Assembly (NCBI GenBank): GCA_963921425.1
Contig: OY992837.1
Coordinates: forward strand, 13,923,896 to 13,987,895
Direction of reading: 5' to 3'
From: Dryas octopetala
Lineage: Eukaryota; Streptophyta; Magnoliopsida; Rosales; Rosaceae
DNA length: 64,000 nt
Within the stretch, counting starts at the first letter, position 1. The number at the start of each line of letters is the position of its first letter. Under the pieces are notes generated by a model. That model searched no databases. It was not told where the DNA came from and worked only from the letters and a program-made list of their open reading frames with translations. The position numbers and the translations under genes are program-made. Shown here one piece after another: positions 24,701 to 38,200 of the stretch.

Positions 24701-27700
24701 AGAAAAAAACTTGTGCTTCTCGCAAAATAATGCCACACATGCAGCTGGAATCACCCACCACATATTGGCCTCCCTGAATAATCTTAACCAAAGAGATCAT
24801 GCTATCGGGCAATGTAAAATCAAGTGATCCACACTCTCGGCAGCTTTCCAGCACATCACACACCAATGGGGAGAAAGACAAAAATCCAAGCTAAAACCCT
24901 TACACAAGTATGTCTTCTCCTCCGAACCATATCACTAGTATTATCCTTCCCATAAGCGATAATCCAAGTTAACACCCTTAGCTTTGGAGGTACCTTAGTC
25001 TTCCATATTGCGGAAGAGGAAAGGAAATGAGAAAGAGAGGGATTATCTATCAACAGCCTCAACTCAAATAAGATATACAAGAAACAATCCCTAATGACTC
25101 CACCATCCACCTTCGCCTATCCTGCCTAGATAAAACGAACATAACACCCTCTAACCGGGATAACAAAGATGTGAGTTCCCCAACTTCCTTATCGTTCAAG
25201 TCTCTCCTAAACCCAAAATCCCAACTCTAAGGAGAAAGTTAAGGATTACACACATACTTGCAATGGAAGAATTATGATAATGTATATCAGCGAGGATAAG
25301 AATGCCACAAAGCTGTTTCCCACACCCACCTCTCTTCCTAAAACCTTGCCCTTTCCCCATTTCCAACAAATTGGGACAAAGTTGGTTACTTCAAAAAAAA
25401 GTTGGTTAGTAAAATTGTGGTTCTTATAAAAAAAGCTGGTTATTTAAAAAAAAAAAAAAAAACTATTGATCAAAAACAATAAAATTACATAGAAAGTGGA
25501 CAAGACGGCCACTTAAAAGAAAGAAAAACAGAGCAAAATTACAAAGTTTAGTTACTGCTAAAATAGATCAGTAAAACACAACACCTAACACACAGCAGCT
25601 TGCCAATCTAACCAAATGTCTGTAGAAGATGAACCCCTAAATCCTGTGGAAATAGATGCCCAAAGTGAAGGCGAAACTGAACTTTTTCCAAAATTCATGA
25701 GCACATAAATAGGTAAGATCCTTTTATTTGCTGTAATTTAGTTAGGATAAAAAAATCCATCACAATTATTCAAAACCATCCATCTAATTACAGCACCAAG
25801 CAAAACCAAAACAATTCTATACAAACTTGACCGATCAATAAATCCACAGTTACTACCATTTTTGGAAGTTGGAACTAAATGTTCATTACAAAAAAATCCA
25901 AAGAATCGTATACAGGAATAAATGAACAGAAAATAATAATAATAATAAGCACTGTACAAACCTGACCACTTAATAAATCAACAGCTATCATCATTCCAGG
26001 ACCTAGACGGCCTTTCATCGTAACTTTTGAATCATCCACGGGTAGAACACCAACCTGAACAAGACAAGGCACATCAAATTTCTTAAGTACATCAATCGTA
26101 AACCAGAGTCAACAGCTTCAAATGTTTAATCACATCAAAAACATTATGTATACAGCAGTGGAACACAACATATCTTTTATTATGCAATAATGGAGAAAGA
26201 AAGATACCAATTAGCTGTCTATTCAAATCCTTTTTCATGTAGATAATAATTCACCACTGTATAATGCCCATTGAACAAACAGTGTTGAATTGTAATGAAA
26301 CAAGAACCGCATTTCTCTTTCTTGGAAGTAATGTTATGGGTTTTCAATTCATATATATTTTCTCGTCCCCTATATGTGAGTTCTATATCACTTCCAAGGA
26401 CGACCCAACAAGACATGTCATCTATCTATCTGAACCCCATCACTCCAAACTTTATCTTCCCCTTGTTTTCCTATTGAGAATTCCACAAGACAATTCTTAC
26501 TTACCCTTGTAGAATGTCCTTAGCTCAACTATGAAACCTAAAATGGTCCACAAAAATCCTCAACTTCTAACTTTAAAGCTGAAACTAAATCTTGAGAAAC
26601 AAATTGCCTTGACTTCCCAAATCAATGAAATAAGACATTCAGTTCCTTGAATCAGACCATATGTTTCAAAAGCTTTAGAAAGCTTCTCACCCTATCCAGT
26701 GCATCTAAGATTTTGGCTGCAATTAATATTGTGGAAAGAAACAAAAGAACTTTGAAATTTACAATGGAGATGGGGTGGAGAAGTTATAGGACAAAGTCCG
26801 ATTCTGGACAGCAGTAGTGGGCTTTGGTTTCTTCAGAGCTTAGGATTGATCTTTTTCAGATATATTCTGGAGAGCTGCTCTGTGTTAATTTGGTCACCGG
26901 GTGGCTCAGGATTCTTTTCATTTGGCTTTGATTTATTCCATTCCCAGCCTTTTTTTTTATAAAAATTTCCATGCCCAGCCTTTTGTTTTTTTTATAGAAA
27001 TTCCCATGCGCAGTGATTGAATTCCCATGCCCAGCCATAGACCCACAACCCTCTATTCAGCTCTAATAGCATTTGATGTAAGCAAAAAAGAATCTAGTCC
27101 CACTTACAAAAGTATAGGAATGTGATTACTCCAACCACCACTGGAGCCCAGGTTTCTAATGGGAAATCTAGGAGAAGTCTTGAACACAATATAAGAGCAT
27201 GTACAATGGCCTTGCTAAAGGCTATGCTAAAAGCCATATATAGTGGAATGGAGAAAAAACTCACTACAATGGCATGGCTAAATTTAGCTTTGGCTATGCT
27301 AAAGCTAAATAATCCACCACATATAATGGAAAATATAGCAAATGCTATAGTGGATGCCAAGAAACTTGTGGCCCCACATCAGGAAAAGCATGTGAGGAGA
27401 GAGAGAATTGGTGTTGTTTGGTGGAAGTTGATTGGTTGGGAGGAGAGAGAAGAGAGAGGTTGTTGAACATGCAGGTCCCGCAAGAGAGAGAAATGATGCT
27501 TCATGTGGGTGTTGGAGTCAATCTTCAATACACGTGGCTTGCTTTCATTGGTTGAACACAAGGTTAAAGCTTTTGTACCATTGGAGCAAAATCCACAAAA
27601 GCTATAACAAAAAGCTAAAAATAAGGCTAAATATAGCATTTAGCAAAGCTTTTAGCTTTTTTTCCATTGTACATGCTCTAATACTCCAAACTAGAGAAAG

Positions 27701-30700
27701 AACCTTCACAAATAAAGTGAACCAGATGTCCATTTTAGCAAAAACACTCGGACAAGAACAGCCAAAGCCACAAGGAACCAAGAAACTAGAAAATCAAAAA
27801 ATATCCAAGCAGAATACAACATCCTAAGAGAGTAGTTTCCCAATCCAAGTTTAGACTGAAGAAAAGACAAGTCTAAATTCAGAAGAGACTGACACCCAAA
27901 GCAAGACCCAGAATCTAGCCTTGTCCCAAAAGAAACCCACCACCTCCCCCATCTTTACTGTTAAAAGTAAAACAGTTTATTTCAGACCAAACCAACCAGG
28001 AAATTTCCAGCACAGAACACCTTAGGACTCACCCCACCTCCAAAAGCATAAAACCTTTCAACAAATAAAGAATGACGAGAATGGCACCATCCTAAATATG
28101 AAAGGGTTTGATTTTGGGATTCTTTATGGACATCTGTATCGGAGTTCAGGAATTCTTCTTTTTTGGTTATTTTATCAGATTGGCAAGCAGTTCTACTTTA
28201 GTGTTTCGTGGTTAGAGGTTTTATTGTTGATGAGATGTTGTATCCTACCTGATGTAGAGTTGCTCTTGTAGTTGTAGGTGTCTTGTATAGCTTTGTATTG
28301 CAGTGGACTCCTTGTTCACTGTTTTGTACCCTTTCTTTTTATTAATGAAAGTTATGTTTCTCATAAAAAAGTAGAGGATGGCACCACTCAACTCAGTCTA
28401 GCAATGTGAAAAAGCTAATACCAGAATCTTAACACCACTGGACAATGAAGGATAAGGTGATCGATCCTCTCAGATGCACTTTTGCACATAGTACACCACT
28501 GGGGGGCAAGGCAAACATAAGCCCTTTACCATTGAAGGCCTTCACAAGTATTCACTCTCCCATGAGCAACAAACCAAAATCTTCAGAACATACTGAAGTA
28601 TTACTGCAGAACTATATACTACAGGCTAGGTGCTAGCCCTTTCATAAGACATCAATTGTAATATTCTTCTACTCCCTAACCCTAAGTAGAGTTTTAGTAT
28701 TCCAGACAGCATTAAACTTTTTTTAAAGAAGCCAAATCTTAACCAACCCATGTCGAAAATACATTATCCCAACACAAAATGAAGTACACCAGATACCTGA
28801 AGTAAAGCAAACTTGGAGTCTAAAAAAACATTTTTGATTCCAAAGCTCAAATCTTAAAGCATTGTTCCTCCTTCCTCTAGCCTTCTCAAACAGCATTAAT
28901 AACTTTTCTCCTTTTTTAGGCAACCTCTTAGCATTTCGAGAGATCATTAATAATTCTTGCAGATTCTGAACTCACTCTTTCACTACTATTAATGCCTGAC
29001 TCTTAGACAATCACTAACAACTAGATACCATTAAAAAGCTTTAAAAACTATCTGTATCATTGTCAAAAGCCCAAGTTAAGCTCAACCCTCAGCAGTGAGA
29101 CAGTGGCACGAGCCAAAGTTCTCCAACTGTCCAAACACTGATATTTTATCAAACATTAAGAATTTTCAAAAATAAAAGAAACAGAACGCACCTCAGATGC
29201 AACATAGACAACATTATCAGATGTCCGCCAATACCTAGCTGGGCGAAGTCCATTGCGATCAAGACAGGCCCCAACTGTTTTTCCATCACTGTGCCATATG
29301 ATTTAGAATAGCAACAATCAGAAAGAATAACTGTATATTGACAAGAATAAAAATTTGGAAAGCAAATGTGACTCAACAATAGGACATTCTGCACAGAAAT
29401 CAGTCATCTAGAATTTTTTTTAAAAAAGTGCACAGTTGAAAGGGCTTAAAAGAAATCGCAAAGCAATAGGGCAAATATCAATGATCCAGAGACATGTATT
29501 TGACACACAACTATAATACTGTAAGAACGATAAAATTTCATCACAAACTTGGTTTTTCTAGCCTTTTAGCCACAAGAGATTGTACAAAGCAATAGGGAAA
29601 CAAAGAAAAGAAGACCTACTTTCACCTCATTTATGGTAGTCAACTACCCAAGGATGAAAGAATCAGTGTCCGTGGAAATATCAATAGTCCGGATTTACGG
29701 AAATATCAATGGAATTATCCGTAAAATTATGAAGGTGACGGAAATTTGTTTACAAGCATAGAAATTTTGAAGGGCATTGTAAGATATACCAAACCAATCA
29801 ACAATGAACCAATTGAACATATTAACTTCATAAAATAATAAATTCATTATAAATAAAGGGCATCTGGCTGTTGCCCATGTCAAACCCTGGCAAAAAAAGC
29901 AGTAGTCTATGTAACTTTAGCAGCAGACTTAGCTAATTTTTGCAGCTTATTGGTTCAAATCAAGCTGTTGGCTGGATTTGAAGATTTCAAAAAATTTCCA
30001 CCACAATTTCAGTGCCAGTGGAACTTTCAATATATGTCACGAAAATGAGGTAGAAAGATTCAATTTCCACTGAGACAGAAATGGTGGAAGAAAACCCTTC
30101 CACCCCATTTTCAGTGTTACTGGTCTCAAACAAATCGAAATATCGGCTGATTTTTCATCCTGGTGAGAATAGAATATAGTTCTCAAACCAAAACTAACAC
30201 TATAAGACCGTCTAGTCTGCTAGCCAATGCCTGAAACCCTAATGCTCTCACCATGCACATCAAAATAAAATTGGATCATTTGCCACTAGCTGCAGATCCA
30301 GAAGTATGTAATAAGAGTTTGTATACAATTAGGGAAAATGATATTTAAAGCAGTAGCTAACCAGATGCAAAACTGAAAACAGGGACAGTGTTATACTGTT
30401 TTTAGGCACAACAATGAAATCAAAATCATTAAACATATACCTTTTCAGTTAAAAATACAAATGAGACAATGCCAAAAGCCAACATGTTCTTTTAGTTATG
30501 CAGACACTAAGATTACATTTAATTGTTCTTTAATACAGCAAGAGTTGACCTAGGAAGCTTTACCTGAATAACAGTAAAGCAGGTCCATCCCAAGCCTCCA
30601 TCTGACCCTTGTAATAGTCATAAAAATCAACCACCTAAAAGAAAAAGAAATAAATTGAGTATATAGATTTAATATAACCAAAATGTGGGATAACTTCATG

Positions 30701-32233
30701 ATGCAACCTGTTTCGTTAAGGACACAATATGTTTAGCTAAAAGTACAAGAATTCTGGAATATTGCCAGATTTAGGACAAATCCAGAAATTTGGGAGTAAG
30801 AGAGCAAACTTCTCCTGTTACTGTATTGTCCAATTCAACAACTGATTCGTAATACTTTGGCAAGCCATATTTATCCTATTAACAAAGAAAACAAAGAAGA
30901 CTAAACTACCCTTGTAAAAGTAACTAACTGCACTGGCAGCCAAACAAACAACCAGCAAAACTTGCAATGACTACATCACAAAATTTAAAAGGGTCAAAGG
31001 TGTTAAAAGACAAAATACAATGATGCAACCACAAGCACCACATCTAGGAAAGGAGGAGACAAACTATAGATGAATTGACATTTTGGTCAATTCATAATAG
31101 AGTGAAGCCATGGATTCTAAATGGGGCTTAGATACATGCACCACATCTGGGAAAGGAAAGACCAACAATAATAAAGGCACAGAATGGTGAAACATCAACT
31201 TAGAGTACCTCAGGATATTTGATCATCAAAGTCGGGTGATTTTTGTATCCCTCTGGGACAAGAATCATTAAAGCCTCCTCAGCAGTTCGGCCACTTCTTA
31301 GTAAGAACTAAACACAGATAAAGAAGAAAGAATGAAAATAAAAAATAGTCAACTTGCAAGAAATTTAATCAGTAGAAATAAAAATAAGTATAAACAAGTT
31401 CTAGTCAGCCACAAAGGAATGCATGTTTTGAAAAAAAAAACAAAAATAAATGGAGGCGCACAAAAGTTTGAAAGAAGTATTTGGGTGGCAATGTACATCA
31501 TAAAAAAGCTCTGTAAAATTATGATAACTACATATGTTTAGTTCATACTTCAGCTGCACTGTCAAGATTTGCAGAGTCTGATCCCTTCGGATTGCCGTAT
31601 GGGCGAATTTCATTTTCACGACCATTCCATACAGGTGACTTCAATGAGGCTTCACGAGATTGCATCCAGTTTAAGTTTCCCTGAACATAAGTGTGGTGTC
31701 ATCTTATAAAGATGTAAGTGTAACTCATACAACCAATTTAGACCTTATCATTCAGAGAACTTATCAAGTTAAAGGTAAGAAAACCTGTATGGTATTAATC
31801 TCTCCGTTGTGACCAAGTAACCTCATTGGCTGTGCAAGGGGCCATCTGGGATTGGTATTTGTGCTATACCTTCGATGATAGATGGCGAAAGGGGATTTAT
31901 ACAGGTCACTTTGGAGGTCAGAATAAAATAAACCAAGAACTTCTGAGCGTAGCATTCCCTTGTAAACTATTGTTTGATTGGATAAAGAACAGATATAAAG
32001 CTCATTTCCCCAAATTTCGGAGTTTGCTGCTCTCTCAATTAACTTCCGGCATATGTACAGTTCTCGTTCAATGTTTTCAACATTTTCCTCTTTAACAACT
32101 TTGACAAATACCTGTTGTATGCTGGGCATTGTTTCTTTTGCATAGTAGCCAACTATAGAAGTATTCACAGGAACAGGTCTCCATCCGAGCACTTCAAGAC
32201 CCTCTTGATTAAAAATATTCACAATAACTGCAA

Positions 32234-32273
<40 letters not shown>

Positions 32274-35200
32274 TGGTCAAACAACAGATTATATGAACAA
32301 AATTGAACTTATCTCAGAAAGTATGACAAACTGCAGTGACAGCAACTGATAGATAATTAGACAAAGGTGAAGATAGAAATGCTAGATACAGATAGAAATA
32401 AGTACTACATGTATTCTTCAAAATTGGGATAGTAGTATTTTTGAAAGAAATAAGAGCTCAATCATATAAAATTTATATTTCTTATAGTAGGCAACTAAGA
32501 TTATTTTTAATCATTGCTAGAAACAAATTATAAGATAGGATGAGAACCCTTTTTCCTACCTCTCGTTATAGAGTTTGGCAGATTTTAATTCATAGATCAA
32601 TATTGGTCATACTCATTTGATTAATGCAACGATGACGGGAAAAGAATAAAAAAAGTTAAATAAAAAGAGCAGAGCTTCATCTCTAATCAAATCAAAATGT
32701 TTGATAGCCAAGGAACATAGAAATAGAGCCTCAAAGGGGCTGTGAGAATCATGAGACGTTACCCATCCAATGCACCTAACAGAACATACAGATGTACAGT
32801 TATTTGTACTCTCTCTAATCCTAGAAAGGTTCTGAGAATTCATCGTCAACCCTGAATTCAGCTTCGATGGCTAAACTATTCGTGGTTTTAGAATAGACTG
32901 TTTCTTTTTTTCATTCTGTGTAAGGAAGATGGGGAAGCGTAGATCATGTTTTCTTCATTGCAAAGTAGCTTTAAGTTTGTGGTAGAAATTGTTTAGGGAG
33001 GCTAATGTGAACTGGGTTATTCCAGGGAGCAGCTTTTCTTTTCTGTGTGAAAAGCATAAGGTGCTAGGGGGCTGCAAGGAGGCCAAAGTTCTGTGGGGTT
33101 GTGTTTTGGGTGATCTGGTCACAAAGGAATAAAAGGATTTTCAAAGACTATGGCGGGGTAGGGGTAGAGGAGCTTTGAGACAAAGTCAGATTCTGGTCTT
33201 CCCCTTGGGCTTCAGTTTCTTCAGAATTTAGGTTCATTTCTTTTTCCTCCATCTGATCAGATTGGAGAGCTGTGTTATAAGTCTAATCCCTGTTTTCAGT
33301 TTGTAGATTGGGAGGTAATTATGCTGTATTTTGCTTTGTTCTGTAACGTAGGTGTGGACTTCTTGTCCACTACCATGTATTGTATTTGTGCTTAGCAATA
33401 AATCTGTGTTTCTTCCATAAAAATAAATAAAAAAATAAGACTTTATTTTTTAGCTAATAAAATATTTGGCGGTTTTGATAGCCAAACTTTTTGCAAGCTC
33501 AATAAATTATGTCTTTCCAAAAAAACAAAAAAAGGTTAGCACAGTCTCTTCCTTTTTTACCCCTCTTGCTAGAAGATCAGCACAAAATTTTGAAGCTGGC
33601 TCGTGATTGGCTAGCTTGAAGCTAATAGACAATCCGAACTCGTAGTTTATTTCTTTTCATAAAAACAGAGACTATCCAAACTCATTAAACTAGTGTATAA
33701 CAAATAGGATTGCCAAAGAAATAATAATATGGACAGGTTCTTGAATTTGGAAGGTGGGTGTACCCATTAAAAAATATTTCCCCTTGGGGCTAGCTGATGT
33801 ACCAAGAAACTAAAGTGCAAATCTTTACTCGGTTGGTGGTTCACAGGATGCTAAATACTTGTGACATGATCCAAAGCGTTATGCATGTTTATCCCCACAG
33901 AGGAGTGCTTTGTGTAAAAAGGAGGGGAGTGCTAATCCCATATTTTCACATTGCAATTTCACAAAGCAAATTTGATCCCAATTATTAGATGTGTTTGGAG
34001 TGGTGTGGGTTTGTGCTCAGAGTTGTTAGTTGATGGTAGGAAGGATCTTGAATTTAGGGGCCAACAAGAAGGCAACCACTCTTTGCAGTATGCAATTGTG
34101 GCCACATTGAGGGTTGTTTGGTTGGAAAAAAACATCAGTTTTTTTATGACAACAAAGAGAAAGTGGAGCTTCTTTGGGTAGGTTAAAATTTTTAGCTTTA
34201 TCAAAGAATTCTAGAGATAATACCTAATTCATCTTGATAGGGGAGGAGGGGAAGGTTGATTGAGTCAATCTGTGTTTTGCTTTGTAGGTGTATCTTGAGT
34301 TTTTTTTTTTTTTTTTTTGGAAAGAAACAAACTTCTCCATTTGTTAAAATGGTACAACTGTGGACAAGAAATCCACATAACAAAACTGTAGACTCTAAAA
34401 TAATTCTCAACTCGAACCAAAACAAAACTGAAGTTATCCTATGCCTACCTTATAACCAAACAGAAAAGAACAAAAGATAAATCCCTAAATTCCGCTCAAA
34501 TATATGCCCACAATGAAGAGCAAAATCTCACTCTCTTCCAAAGATCCTCCACTCCTAGCCCGTGTAATCTGCATAGAATCACTTATTCATCTCCATCCAA
34601 AGAACCCGAAATACCGTCATCATACTTCAACCCCATAGAACCTTAGCCTTCTTCCCTCTAACAAACACAGAATGTTTTTCACATAGCAGAGAGTGACACC
34701 CTGCTGCAATCACCCAGCTCAACCCATTCCCTATAGAGCTTATTCCTTAAGCTTAAATCTATTGGACACTTTCCCGTGCAACTTGCACATAACGCACCAA
34801 TGAGGTGGATAATAGCAGTTTGGTCTCCTTTCCTAAAGCAAATCACACATGTTTACCCTCCCATGTGTCACTGACCCTCCCAAAATCTTAATCTTAGTAG
34901 GTAGCCTAGCTACCCAAATTACCCCAGCTTGATGAAAGTCTGCAATCCCTGCTGCATCATTCAGAAATAAGAAGAATGACTTGCATGAAAAGACACCTGA
35001 CTTCTTGTCCATTTTACTTGTATTTTTCTTCATTTTTCAATAATAAAATTTGTGTTCTTATCAGAAATAAATAAAGAATATGGACATATGAGAAATCAGA
35101 GTATTACATGAGATTATTTGTCTTATCAAATATAAAATATTAGGACAGATACACAATTCATGCATACCTTATGCAAAATTCAAGAATTAAGCAAATTCTT

Positions 35201-38200
35201 GTATCAGTGAAAACAAAAATAAGTTATTAATTCAAGGATCTTTAAACAATCACCTTTTTTGGCTTCTTTCATAAGGTTCTCATCTTTGGGGAGGAAAACC
35301 ATTCCAACACCAGTGTGCAACTTGTCAAAGGAAGAAATCCCTTGCTTGTTAGCCCAATTGTCAAATAGATCCCACGGGATAGAACTCATCAATCCCGAAC
35401 CATCACCAGAGTCATTATCTGCTCCACAGCCCCCACGATGTTCCATGCAGCCAAGAGCTGTAAGAGCATCCTCAATAATCCCATGGGATGCTTTGTTTTC
35501 CAAATTGGCAATGAATCCAACTCCACAAGCTCCTCTTTCTGCTATTATATCATTCAAATTTGCAACCTGTTGAGCATGGAATTCAGATTTTAAGAAAAAT
35601 AAAATAAAAACAGAACTGCTTGCAATATCTCATTCCAGATGCATAACAAATAACTATTACACCAAAAAAAAAATGTGAAAGACAATAGAAACTCCAATTT
35701 TCTGACAAACATATATGAGAGACAAAATAGATTTTGCATCGATCATATCTTTTATTTTTTAAAAAGGAAAGATATTTTTATTGACAACACAAAAACAATA
35801 GAAAAATAGTGGATAAGATATCCAGCACTAATTTACAAAGTAAAGACAATAGCAGCTGCCTGTTCCTATCAATACAAACACAATTCAAAAAGCTAACAAA
35901 CAACTGCCTTCCAATCTAATAATATTTGCGACCAGAAAACATCTTCAAATTCCCCTGATACAGTAGCCCAAAGAGCTGACCAGTACGGAACATTCTCCCA
36001 CAACTCCTCAGCCTCCAACCCATTATAATCTTCAAAAATTCTCTTGTTTCTTTCCCACTAAATCACACTGCAATAAAACTAAGACACTTCAGCTTCCCAG
36101 TTCATTAAAAGGAGAAAGAAAGGGCAGTCACTAAATGCACATGAAACCGAAGCCTAAACTGAGGCCCAAAATCTAACCTTGGCCCAAAGACACTCCACAG
36201 TTATGTTATTCCTTGCCTTCGAAAATTATGTGTTTCCTTTCCAATCAAACTACCCAAAAAGTTGCTAGCACACTGCATCTCCAAAAACCAGAAAACCTTT
36301 GCCTTTTCACCACCACCAAAAGCACAAAAACTCTCAAAAAATAAAGAGTTATGGGATGAAGGCAGCACCCAATTCAACTTAGCACCCTGAACCAAATTAT
36401 AACACAATCTCAAAGCCACTGGACAATGAAGGAATAGGTGGTCAACTCTCTCTGCTGGCCCTTTGCACATTTCACCAATTGGGGGACAAACAAATAAACG
36501 GCCTCTTCTGGTCAAGGACCTCACAAGTATTCACCCTTCCATGAGCAACAACCCAAGAAAAAACTGAACCTAGGGGGAACCTTTGCCTTCCAAATCATAA
36601 AAGATGAACTGAAAATGGGGATAGTGTGATCCTCAATTAAGGAACTGAAATAGAACTTACATGAGAAAAAACCCGATGCCTGAAGACGCCAAGACCTCTT
36701 GTCAATTCTAAAAGGTGAAAAGAAAATGTTCTCAATTACGGATAGGAGAGAGGAAAGCCTTGCAACATCCGAATCTCTCAAATTCCTGCGGAAATTAAAG
36801 TTCCACCACAAAGGAAAGGAGACAAAAGATACAGGCTTACAATAGAAACATTATGAGACAAGGAAATCCTGTAAAGACGAGGAAAATACACGCTAAGAGG
36901 GGAATCCCCAACCCAAGCATCCACCTATAAATGTATCCTCTCACCCATGCCCACTAATGGACGGATATTGGAAGAACACACAAAATGCCCTTGATGATTT
37001 CCAGAGACTCCAGCTAGATCCTCTAACCACCACAATGGAGTTGCAACCATTAGCATGTAACCCATTTATACTTTGAATGACCAAATGCCAAATAGAATCA
37101 ACCTCCAAAGGAAATCAGCACAACCACTTCCCTAAAAAAGCCTGTTTATTTTCCTTATATGTCCCACTCCAATCCACCTATTGCCCTGGGCCGAGACCCA
37201 ACTGACCAGGTTGTACTTCTTTCCTTTGCCTACTCCTTCTCACAAGAAGTCCCTCATTGGCTTCTCAATCCTATTCCCCCTCTTGGCTGGCATCCAAAAT
37301 AAGGAGAGATAATAAGTTTGAAGGCCCGATTTAAGACCGAAAAAATTACCTAATGACAAGAAACCCTTCATCCACCCCTTCTTCATCTCTGTCCAAATCC
37401 TTTTGCTTCCAAAACTAGATCCAAAAATTCTCATTCCACACAATCATAAGCCTTTCGAAAGTCAATCTTAAAACCTAGACCCTCTTTTCCAGATGATCTG
37501 TACTCTTCCACCACCTCATTAGCCACCAACGCTGCATCCAATATTTTCCTACCTTGCACAGAAGCTCCTTTGGAAGGAGAAATTGTCATCAAGAACCTCC
37601 CGGAGTCTAAATGACAGTACTTTAGCCAGATCTTTGTGTAGACTTAAAACTAGGCTAATAGGCAGGTAGTCACTGATTTTCAAGAATCCAATTTTCTTGG
37701 TATCAAACAGATGACACTCCTAGTTATAATTCATTCCTACATACATGATACATTCTTTGGAGCACTGCTCTGATTTGTTTGCTATGAAACCTACAAGTTC
37801 TCGGACTTGGGCCTCAAAAACAATAAAAGCACTATCGATGTCCCAAGGCATTGTTTGGCTAGTATCTTAGAAGTTCTTCTTTGAAACAATTTAGAAGTAC
37901 AGTTTCTTGCTTTTGAAGAAAAATTGGTATTCATATTAACCTTCAAAACCAACAAAAATATTTTTAAGAACCCAAAATACATATTGAATTCCAAGTAAGT
38001 ATTGCTTTTAGCAAAAGTAAGATAAGCTTAAAAGACAGGAAAAACAGTCCAAAATGCCAAACAAACAGCACCTTACTGAAATCAAATAAATTAAGCTCTA
38101 GGTCACTAACACAAAACAAGGCTTCGTTAACAGTAGTTGAAAATCACTGCCAACTAAAACAACCAAAACAGATACAATAGAACACGTTTGGTTCTATTGT

